Below, in pieces: positions 18,333-25,437 of a stretch of DNA of 64,000 nt. The notes under the pieces were generated by a model. The model made no database searches and was not told the origin of the DNA. It saw nothing but the letters and a program-made list of their open reading frames with translations. Source of the stretch: Paenibacillus plantiphilus (GTDB lineage Bacteria; Bacillota; Bacilli; Paenibacillales; Paenibacillaceae); NCBI RefSeq assembly GCF_927798095.1, contig NZ_CAKMMF010000028.1, positions 17,851-81,850 of the forward strand, read 5' to 3'. Each line of letters opens with the position of its first letter. Within the stretch, counting starts at the first letter, position 1. Position numbers and translations under genes: made by a program.

Positions 18333-19619
18333 TTACCTCTTGCCGAAGGCTTCCATCGCCCGCTGCAGCTCGGAATGCGTCCCAGCATACGTGTTCAAAT
18401 CGATTCCCTGCACCGCGGCCTCCCAGCCCTGCTGCATGCTGCGAACACCTGCAGCCGTGCCGTCCGGATGGGCAAGAATACCGCCTCCTGCCAAATGGAT
18501 AACATCCAGCGAGCGGACAGCCCCATAAGTCGAAACCGCACTGCCAGCCCATTGAGCGGAGGAAAGCACCGGCATAACCGTGTAGCCGCCAAGCATTGGC
18601 GTCAGACAATCCGTGATAGATTGCGCAACCGATTCATTGCTCTCCGTAAATTTGCTATCCAGCCCATTCGTATGCAGATGATCGACACCGGCTAACCGAC
18701 ATAGCTTCTGATAAGCGGTGAAGCTCATTCCGAGCAGCGGGCAGCGGGTCATTGCACCCCATTGATTCCGGTGTCCGTGAACCGGCAGCTCTGTGTATTG
18801 GCGAAGATGCGCCACGCCCGACCATCCGACACTGTTTATGCTGACCATGACGCAGGTTCCGCCAGCCTGCAGCACAATATCGTGATTCCGTTTCATTTCG
18901 TCAATATCGCCCGTAATGTTGAAGGCATACATCAGCTTCTTGCCTGTCCGGTCGGCGGCTCGCTCAATCTCCGCCATCGCAGCCTCAACACGCTGCTCGA
19001 ATGAAGCATACAGCGGATTGCCGCACAGCTCGTCGTCCTTGATGAAATCCAATCCCGCTTCCGCAAGCTCCCGAACCATCGGGCCATATTCGGATAAAGG
19101 AAGACCGATGCTCGGCTTAATAATCGTTCCGATGATCGGACGGTCATACACCCCGGCAAGCTTCCGCGTTCCTTCGATGCCAAACTTCGGCCCCGGATAT
19201 CGGGCAGCGAAAGGCTGGGGCAATTCCAGATCAACCAGCCGCAAACCCGAGAACTCACGCAGCTCGTACAGGTTCCCCGCTACAGCCGCCAGAAGGTTCG
19301 GCAGCGAAGGACCGAAGTTGTGCAGCGGGAAGGACAGCTGCACAAGCGCTCTTCGGTAGACGGGCTTGCCCATGTCCGGCGGGATATAGCAGTCCGGCAG
19401 CGATGGAGCGTCATAGGCTCCCAGCTCCTTGATGCTTACAACCTTCGCAGCATGACGCGCCTTCAGCTCTGGCGTTTCGCCTGGTACGGACACGAACGTC
19501 CCGGTTGACTGCTCGCCTGCCATGACCTCTGCCGCTCTTTCCAATGGATAGGGCGTCTCTATAAGATAAGTAGCCAGCACATTATGCTCATCCGTCAATT
19601 CGATCTCCCTCTCTCCCAT
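18333..19619 (-). CDS. RuBisCO-like protein (form IV), acid-sugar phosphate decarboxylase/transcarboxylase type
   Basis: 428 aa, RuBisCO large-subunit fold. The first active-site Lys is kept in GTIIKPSIGL and the carbamylation motif is kept as FIKDDE, but the loop-6 Lys that closes over CO2 in true RuBisCO is absent (SSAQWAGSAV stands there), so it cannot be a carboxylase of the Calvin cycle. It is not MtnW-like in context: no methionine-salvage genes are near. RLPs OiaX and OiaT act on 3-oxo-isoapionate 4-phosphate made by a DUF1537 kinase, and such a kinase is the next gene. A TTG at 19598, 6 nt after GGGAGAGAGGGAG, may be the true start because the ATG at 19619 lacks a ribosome site. Confidence 0.88.
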   Translation of the reverse strand: MGEREIELTDEHNVLATYLIETPYPLERAAEVMAGEQSTGTFVSVPGETPELKARHAAKVVSIKELGAYDAPSLPDCYIPPDMGKPVYRRALVQLSFPLHNFGPSLPNLLAAVAGNLYELREFSGLRLVDLELPQPFAARYPGPKFGIEGTRKLAGVYDRPIIGTIIKPSIGLPLSEYGPMVRELAEAGLDFIKDDELCGNPLYASFEQRVEAAMAEIERAADRTGKKLMYAFNITGDIDEMKRNHDIVLQAGGTCVMVSINSVGWSGVAHLRQYTELPVHGHRNQWGAMTRCPLLGMSFTAYQKLCRLAGVDHLHTNGLDSKFTESNESVAQSITDCLTPMLGGYTVMPVLSSAQWAGSAVSTYGAVRSLDVIHLAGGGILAHPDGTAAGVRSMQQGWEAAVQGIDLNTYAGTHSELQRAMEAFGKR

Positions 19620-19685
19620 GTTGACATGGCCACTCGTTGTTGATTATTGCTGTGCTTATCCGATGAGTTCGTTCATACTTTGTAC

Positions 19686-19717
19686 ATAGATCCATCTTAG
19701 ATCTATGTTAGATCTAT
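19686..19717. promoter_or_regulatory. Three direct repeats at 11-bp spacing, candidate GntR operator
   Basis: ATAGATCCAT, TTAGATCTAT and TTAGATCTAT start at 19686, 19697 and 19708, exactly one helical turn apart, 67-98 bp upstream of the RLP gene. Such phased repeats fit cooperative binding by a regulator, plausibly the operon's GntR protein. The 19620-19842 gap holds nothing else I recognise. Confidence 0.5.
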
Positions 19718-19842
19718 TTGATACCTATCATAAATAAACCGCTTTCATTTGTCAATCGCATTCGACAACATTCGTCTCATCCACATTATTCCACTGCAGA
19801 ATCCCCTTCCAGATTCCCTTGCATCCACAGTCCGCGTATTAT

Positions 19843-19884
19843 AAAAAAGAAGTGCCGGAAAGCTATTCTGGCTTTCCGACACTT
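19843..19884 (-). terminator. Rho-independent terminator of the thioesterase gene
   Basis: On the minus strand, arms AAGTGTCGGAAAGC and GCTTTCCGGCACTT are followed by CTTTTTT, just after the stop at 19933. Confidence 0.88.
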
Positions 19885-19932
19885 GTTGTATATAAGCAAC
19901 GTCGGGAGCTGCAAGCAGCTTATCCCCTCTTT

Positions 19933-20445
19933 CTATTCCCATGGATATCTCGTCACTAGAAAATCAGCAAACTTCTTGCTTTCCTCTCTCCTTCGGCGTC
20001 TCATCACCGCGCGATGCTCCGCTGTTTCGAACAGCTTCCACTCCTCTTCCGTCTCCGGCAAGACCTGGGGAATAGGAATCGGTCTGTTGTTCTCATCCAG
20101 AGCTACGAAGGTAAGGAAGGACGTCGCTGCGATTCTCCGCTCTCCGCTTCTGAGGTCTTCCCTGATCACCTTCACGAAAACCTCCATGGAGCTCTTGCCC
20201 GTCCATGTCACGAAGGACTCCAGCGATACGGAATCCGTGGGACGGATGGGATACAGAAAATCGACGGAATCCGTCGAGGCTGTCACCGCCGTCACGCGGC
20301 ATAATTTCGAGGCTGAGATGGATGCAATATCGTCGATATATGACATTAATTTGCCGCCAAACAGCGTATCATGGTTGTTGACATCGGTTGGAAACACGCG
20401 GGACACCTTGAAGCAGCGCGTTTCCTTGGCATATTTCGTATCCAC
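19933..20445 (-). CDS. Acyl-CoA thioesterase, hotdog fold (YkhA/YciA type)
   Basis: 170 aa. VNNHDTLFGGKLMSYID is the catalytic hotdog motif with the conserved Asn/His-Asp, followed by SVDFLYPI and the second-strand motif. Hydrolyses acyl-CoA esters to free acid and CoA in the cytoplasm, with broad chain length in this family. Single-gene unit bounded by a terminator at 19843 and gene-free DNA upstream. Confidence 0.9.
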   Translation of the reverse strand: MDTKYAKETRCFKVSRVFPTDVNNHDTLFGGKLMSYIDDIASISASKLCRVTAVTASTDSVDFLYPIRPTDSVSLESFVTWTGKSSMEVFVKVIREDLRSGERRIAATSFLTFVALDENNRPIPIPQVLPETEEEWKLFETAEHRAVMRRRRREESKKFADFLVTRYPWE

Positions 20446-20523
20446 GTTCCGTCACACTTCCTTCTGACACAAATTCACGCTCGACCAACAGGGTTCCCTG
20501 TTCTGGCCTCCATTATGCAGGAC

Positions 20524-20570
20524 CACACTGCGCGCGGTATGGCGCTGCATGACGGCGGCCGACCGGTCGC
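20524..20570 (-). repeat. GC-rich dispersed intergenic element, copy B
   Basis: On the minus strand reads CGGCCGCCGTCATGCAGCG, then a CGCGCGCAGTG-like end, matching copy A. It is followed at about 20576-20615 by a single copy of the TTTTTCCGCTTACAG motif. The 20446-20748 gap contains nothing else I recognise. Confidence 0.6.
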
Positions 20571-20748
20571 GTTCCTCTCAGCAGTTTTAAGCAGACTTTT
20601 TCCGCTTACAGTAGTCTCCAGTATCGACGCCCCGCACACGACGCCTATCATGACAACCTTCATACACGGACTACAAGATTCCCTCTTTGGATTGCCTCAG
20701 ACCAAGCTCTCCTGAATAAGGCAGCAATTGTATACTTTCTGATCGGTC

Positions 20749-20777
20749 AAAAAAAACCGGCATCCATATAGACGCCG
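20749..20777 (-). terminator. Rho-independent terminator of the hybrid kinase gene
   Basis: On the minus strand, arms CGGCGTC and GATGCCG around TATATG, then G and eight T. It lies 35 bp after the stop at 20812. Confidence 0.85.
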
Positions 20778-20811
20778 ATCTTTCAGATTGGATAAAGCAA
20801 CACAGTGCCCG

Positions 20812-23457
20812 CTAGACGACACGGCCGAAAAACTTCTCAAGCATGTCGAAGACGACTCTCGTATTGATGGGCTTGCTAATATAATCATCCATACCGGCGG
20901 CAAGACACAGCTCCCTGTCTCCCTTCAGCGCATTCGCCGTAACCGCAATAATGACAGGACATCTGGTATTGTTGGCCTCATATCTATCCTTGATGACCGC
21001 CGTTGCTTCAAGCCCATTCATCACCGGCATATGCACATCCATGAAGATGACGTCGAAATTCTCTTCCGTGGCATATCGAATAACCTCTTCGCCATTCTCC
21101 GCAATCCGCACATAATGCCCTTGATTCTCCAGCATTTTGATCAGTACCAGCTGATTGATTCTGTTATCCTCCGCCACCAGTATCCGCAGTACATCCTGAG
21201 CCGAGCCCGTCTCCCCCAGCAGAGGCCTCTGCGTCGGGATATCCTTCCGCTCCACTTCCTTCAAGACTACAGAAAAGACAAATGTCGAGCCTGGCTCATC
21301 ACTTTGCTCAAGCCAGATGCTTCCGTCCATCAGATTAACCAGTCGTTTGCAAATTGCCAGCCCCAGCCCCGTTCCTTCCGATGAACGCGTCATAAAATTG
21401 TCAAGCTGATAGAAGGGCTGGAACAAGAATTGCACATTCTCCCTGCTAATGCCGATTCCCGTATCCTTCACGCTGAATCTCAGCCTGGTCTTATTGCCGC
21501 TGCTCTCCTCCTTGCTGACAGCGACCGTAATACCGCCGCTGCTTGTGAACTTGATCGCATTCCCGATCAGATTCATCAGAATCTGCTTAAGACGCTGATA
21601 GTCGCCGACAAGTACAGCCGGGACATCTGGACTTAGCGAGAAAGAGATATCCAGCTGCTTTGTCTGCGCTTTAGGCGCGAGCACATCGACAGCTTCGAAG
21701 ACGCAGGTTCTAATTTCGAAGGGCTCTTCGATCAGCTCTGTCTTGCCGGAATCGATCTTGGAGAAGTCCAGAATATCGTTAATGATTGTAAGCAGTGTAT
21801 CTCCGCTCTTGCGTATGATTTCCAAATATTCTCTCTGCAGCGCATCTACGACTGTCGTTTCCATAAGCAGGTCCGTCATCCCGATTACACCATTCATCGG
21901 TGTGCGAATTTCATGACTCATCATGGCAAGAAATTCACTCTTCGCCTTATTCGTCGCTTCAGCCATTTCCTTCGCAATCATCAGCTGCTTCTGTTCTGTA
22001 ATATCCTTGGCGATAATATAATAGCCGACGTTCTCCGCATTGATGATAATAGGCGCAATAGTCGCAAGCACATCAGATATATGTCCATCCTTATGTATGA
22101 TCTTGTCGATGCTCTGCTCGGCGGATATATCCATCAATGAGTCGGAGAGAAGCTTCTTAATATCCTTCCTGCCGATAATGCCAGAAAAGTCCCTGCCAAC
22201 CAGCTCATCCATCTGGTATCCTGTCAATTGAAGAGTCATCTGATTCGCATTGATAATATGGCCATCCAGATCAAGCGATATAACCGCATCATGATTGTAT
22301 TTCTTCAGTGACGTATACCGTTCTATCGTCTCCTGCAGCTTGAGCTCGACTCCCTTGCGTTCCGTAACATCCTGAACCGTGCCGTTCATACGCTCTGGAA
22401 AGCCCGTATCGGAGAAGGATACAATGCCCCGGATATGCAGATACTGGTCTGCGCCGTCCTTAGTGGATGTCCGGAATTCGTAGGAAAGCTTCTCCCCTTC
22501 CAGCGCTTGATCAATCAGCTCCTTGAAGCCTTGACGGGCTTGAAGAGGCACTAAATCTGTCAGCTGCCGCAGCCTGCCCTTGGAATGGTTGCCTTCGAGA
22601 TTATAGATGAGATAGAGCTGATCAGACAGGAACATCTCATCATGGATAATATCCCATTCCCAGCTGCCAATCTGTGCAATGCGCTGCGCTTCCTCGATAA
22701 AAACCTCGTACTTCTTCCGCTCTGTAATTTCCTTTGCAATGACGAGGGCGACCATGCTGCCGCAGGAGTCCTTAATCTGCTTTATCGTTACCTCGAACCA
22801 AATATCATACCCGTTTCGATGGCGCATCCGCATTTGACGCCGCGTGCCATTCTCCAGCCTGCAATTGTTATACAGCTCCGCATCCTCGGGATTGTAAAGC
22901 ATTTCTTCTCCCTTGCCGACCAGCTCTTCCGGCGAATAGTCCAACATATTGTGAAAGGAAGGAGAAGCAAACAGGATCATGCCGTCCGCCGAACTCTGAT
23001 AAATAATATCTGGAGAGTTCTGGATAATCAGCTGATTCATTTCCTCGATCCGCGACAAACGTCCTTCAAGCTCTATTCGTTCCTGGATCATTGTTAGTTG
23101 CAGAATTATACAGACAGGGGACCCGGCCGCTTCATCCCTGATGGTCATCGAATTCAGTGACACACACACTCTGCTGCCATCCTTGTGCATAAAAACATGC
23201 TCCGACTCCAAGGAGCCGTATTCCATTGCAGCCTCCACTATTTTATGCGGCATTCCATCTGTCCAGCGATCCTCCGCATGAACGATGTCCTCCAAACAGA
23301 GAGTCGCAAGCTCCTCGAAAGTATAGCCCAGCATGCGGCACAAGCTTGGATTGGCATCCATCCATACTCCTTCTGTCGTAAGGACAGCAATGCCATGAGA
23401 TGAATTTGCCAACAGCTGCTTCACAAAGGATTGATTCGTAATATGTAGACCGAGCAT
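20812..23457 (-). CDS. Cytosolic multi-PAS hybrid sensor histidine kinase with receiver domain
   Basis: 881 aa. Four successive PAS domains fill about residues 1-495, followed by a HisKA dimerisation helix (MSHEIRTPMNGVIGM, phospho-His near 512), an HATPase domain (GNAIKFTSSGG, DTGIGIS, GTGLGLAI) and a C-terminal receiver (VAEDNRINQLV, IFMDVHMPVMNG). No membrane helix is seen, so it senses an intracellular cue through PAS ligands. No partner regulator is adjacent; architecture resembles kinases that feed phosphorelays, for example toward sporulation, but that is inference. Confidence 0.92.
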   Translation of the reverse strand: MLGLHITNQSFVKQLLANSSHGIAVLTTEGVWMDANPSLCRMLGYTFEELATLCLEDIVHAEDRWTDGMPHKIVEAAMEYGSLESEHVFMHKDGSRVCVSLNSMTIRDEAAGSPVCIILQLTMIQERIELEGRLSRIEEMNQLIIQNSPDIIYQSSADGMILFASPSFHNMLDYSPEELVGKGEEMLYNPEDAELYNNCRLENGTRRQMRMRHRNGYDIWFEVTIKQIKDSCGSMVALVIAKEITERKKYEVFIEEAQRIAQIGSWEWDIIHDEMFLSDQLYLIYNLEGNHSKGRLRQLTDLVPLQARQGFKELIDQALEGEKLSYEFRTSTKDGADQYLHIRGIVSFSDTGFPERMNGTVQDVTERKGVELKLQETIERYTSLKKYNHDAVISLDLDGHIINANQMTLQLTGYQMDELVGRDFSGIIGRKDIKKLLSDSLMDISAEQSIDKIIHKDGHISDVLATIAPIIINAENVGYYIIAKDITEQKQLMIAKEMAEATNKAKSEFLAMMSHEIRTPMNGVIGMTDLLMETTVVDALQREYLEIIRKSGDTLLTIINDILDFSKIDSGKTELIEEPFEIRTCVFEAVDVLAPKAQTKQLDISFSLSPDVPAVLVGDYQRLKQILMNLIGNAIKFTSSGGITVAVSKEESSGNKTRLRFSVKDTGIGISRENVQFLFQPFYQLDNFMTRSSEGTGLGLAICKRLVNLMDGSIWLEQSDEPGSTFVFSVVLKEVERKDIPTQRPLLGETGSAQDVLRILVAEDNRINQLVLIKMLENQGHYVRIAENGEEVIRYATEENFDVIFMDVHMPVMNGLEATAVIKDRYEANNTRCPVIIAVTANALKGDRELCLAAGMDDYISKPINTRVVFDMLEKFFGRVV

Positions 23458-23660
23458 GCAGCACCCACATCTCCTCTTTTTCCCATTAATCGAGACATAC
23501 CTTTACTCTTATACCCTAAACGCCATAGAACGAAACAGAAGGGCTCTCTCCGCGCATTTGCACTTTATTTATCGAATGAACACTACCTTTGTCACCCTGG
23601 AAGGTGGATGGAAATATGTATCGAATACCTCTAGCATTAGAGGATAACGAGGTGATTGAA

Positions 23661-24278
23661 ATGGGTGTATTGAAAACAAAGGATACTGCTGTTGCCCTCG
23701 GAGTCAGCCCGACAACCGTCAAACGTTGGGTCCTCCATTTCTCCCATTGCTTTCAGAAGGACCGTCTGGGACACTATGTATTCTCAGAGCAGGATATACG
23801 CCGGCTGCAGCACATCAAGAGCAGGATCGAGCAGGGCAGTACCCTGGAGCAAATCGAGCTCCCAAGTCTCGATGTCGCTGGAGCCGAGGGGGATGGCACG
23901 GTCGATAACGTGATCGAGATGGCTGGGAATGCGATGATCGAACATGTAAGGAATGAGATAAATGAGCTCAACGAGGCGCATGCAAGAGACAATACGGGCG
24001 AGGAATCCGCAGAATTAATGTCGCAAATCCGGCAGATCGAGTACACATTGGCCCATAAAGCCGATGAGGTCGTATCCATGCAGGTGCTGCAGCACCGACT
24101 GGAGCTGGACGAGCTTCGCCGAATCGTGGAACAGCTGGTCCTTTCTGTGGAAGCTTTGCAGAAGCCGAAGCTCAGACCGCTCACCGCTTTTGAAGAGCCC
24201 GCTTCCCCTCCTCCAGCCAAGCCGCAAATCCGCCATAAGAAGCGGGGACTGCTCCGTTTGTTGTTCCAGTTTCTATGA
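23661..24278 (+). CDS. RacA-like MerR-type DNA-binding coiled-coil protein
   Basis: 205 aa from ATG 23661, chosen because GAGGTGA lies 5 nt upstream. N-terminal MerR-like helix-turn-helix (ALGVSPTTVKRWVLHF) and the GHYVFSEQDIRRL wing, then a coiled coil (about 95-165) and a basic, Pro-rich tail ending in hydrophobic residues. This is the layout of B. subtilis RacA, which anchors chromosome origins at the pole during sporulation. It is the only well-supported plus-strand gene in the first 46 kb. Function is inferred from layout. Confidence 0.75.
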   Translation: MGVLKTKDTAVALGVSPTTVKRWVLHFSHCFQKDRLGHYVFSEQDIRRLQHIKSRIEQGSTLEQIELPSLDVAGAEGDGTVDNVIEMAGNAMIEHVRNEINELNEAHARDNTGEESAELMSQIRQIEYTLAHKADEVVSMQVLQHRLELDELRRIVEQLVLSVEALQKPKLRPLTAFEEPASPPPAKPQIRHKKRGLLRLLFQFL

Positions 24279-24302
24279 AACAACTGTGCTTTCAAGCACG
24301 AA

Positions 24303-24346
24303 AGGCTGTCCCCATTAGTAGTTGCTACTACTAATGGGGACAGCCT
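24303..24346. terminator. Long perfect hairpin after the RacA-like gene
   Basis: Arms of 20 nt beginning AGGCTGTCCCC pair perfectly around a 4-nt loop, 25 bp past the stop at 24278. No clear T-run follows on the plus strand, so termination strength is uncertain. Confidence 0.65.
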
Positions 24347-24465
24347 CTGGCTTCAAGCGGTCGATGCCGCTTACTTCCTGCGAAGGTAGGATTCATTTTG
24401 CAATGCGAGGGGGACTTTCAGGGGGAGGTGCAGCAATTGTGCAGTTGCATATACGGCTGGCTAGC

Positions 24466-25140
24466 TTATGGGAGCGTAATTTCGCCGATCTTCTCCGCGC
24501 CGGTCTCACCAGCGTGATAGACCTCAAGCACGCCCGCGCTGTTCTCTACTACAAGATAACCACAGCAGTCGTACACAATAAGACCTCTGAGAGTTCCCTT
24601 TGCCCTGAACGATTCATGATAACCCTTCTTCAGATCGTCAAAATCGTTCGCCGTGTTCAGAATCACCTCGCCGTTCTTCTGAACCGCCGTATGATGGGCT
24701 GTTTTGCTGACAATATTCGTCTTCGCCTCATAGAATATCCGTCCGGCGTCATAAGCAGTCGTCGTATCGGCAGCATACGTTCCGTCATCAAACTTCGGCC
24801 ATAGATCGCTGAACACCATCAGACCCTTCTTACTGTTCTTCACCACGACAAAAGGAATTTCATGAGGCGTGCCTTTGCCTAGCACGAACAGGCTTTGCAG
24901 CGGTCCAAGCTGTCCCGCTCCCTTGGTCGTAAAAATCTGATTCTCGTTGTCGAACACGTACACCCGATTCCCGATTTGAAGCGCAGAGAACTTGCCTTCC
25001 GCCTCCAGCTTCGTCCACTCCTGTTTCTTCGGCTTCTCGCCATTCGCGCTATTCGCGCTGCTTACCCCTGCAACGAGCAGAGATGCCACCAGCGACATGC
25101 CTATCGCGAGCTTCACACTTTTTCCGATCATGTTCTTCAT
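24466..25140 (-). CDS. Secreted protein of unknown function
   Basis: 224 aa. Signal peptide with a hydrophobic core (about 13-27) and a likely cut after the Ala/Ser-rich stretch near residue 33. The mature part is rich in short beta-strand-like segments (RVYVFDNENQIF, LRGLIVYDCCGYLVVEN) and carries a Cys-Cys pair. No family recognised. Single-gene unit; a cluster of GTCAT repeats lies upstream and may be its control region. Confidence 0.7.
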   Translation of the reverse strand: MKNMIGKSVKLAIGMSLVASLLVAGVSSANSANGEKPKKQEWTKLEAEGKFSALQIGNRVYVFDNENQIFTTKGAGQLGPLQSLFVLGKGTPHEIPFVVVKNSKKGLMVFSDLWPKFDDGTYAADTTTAYDAGRIFYEAKTNIVSKTAHHTAVQKNGEVILNTANDFDDLKKGYHESFRAKGTLRGLIVYDCCGYLVVENSAGVLEVYHAGETGAEKIGEITLP

Positions 25141-25212
25141 ACCAACCGACTCTCCTTATCGAATATTCATCAACCTGCGTTGAATCTACTGTTTCATCAT
25201 AAGGATTGAGCC

Positions 25213-25272
25213 GGTCATATGACCAGTGATTCCAGTCATGAAGTCTCGTCATGATTAAATGGCTCTAGTCAT
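25213..25272. promoter_or_regulatory. GTCAT repeat cluster with a GGTCATATGACC palindrome
   Basis: A perfect 12-bp palindrome at 25213-25224 is followed by further GTCAT motifs at 25235, 25248 and 25268, all 70-130 bp upstream of the secreted protein gene. Possible multi-site operator; binder unknown. Confidence 0.35.
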
Positions 25273-25396
25273 AGCTAATGCATGGACAATCCGACGGATC
25301 TCCAACGATTTGGCCACTATGGCGCTATTACAAGAGGGCCGGAAAAACGCTAGTTGGATCGGCAGCCGGTGCTCATCCATTCTCAGCAACAGCAAC

Positions 25397-25436
25397 AAGC
25401 TGTCCCGGAAGCAGTAGACTTCCCCCGGGACAGCTT
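25397..25436 (-). terminator. Terminator-like hairpin after the MMPL gene
   Basis: Arms AAGCTGTCCCGG and CCGGGACAGCTT, adjacent to the stop at 25438; the T-run is weak. Confidence 0.65.
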
Positions 25437-25437
25437 T

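Noticed and set aside
18333..19619. True carboxylating RuBisCO
   Set aside because: The loop-6 Lys is missing and there is no small subunit or phosphoribulokinase nearby.
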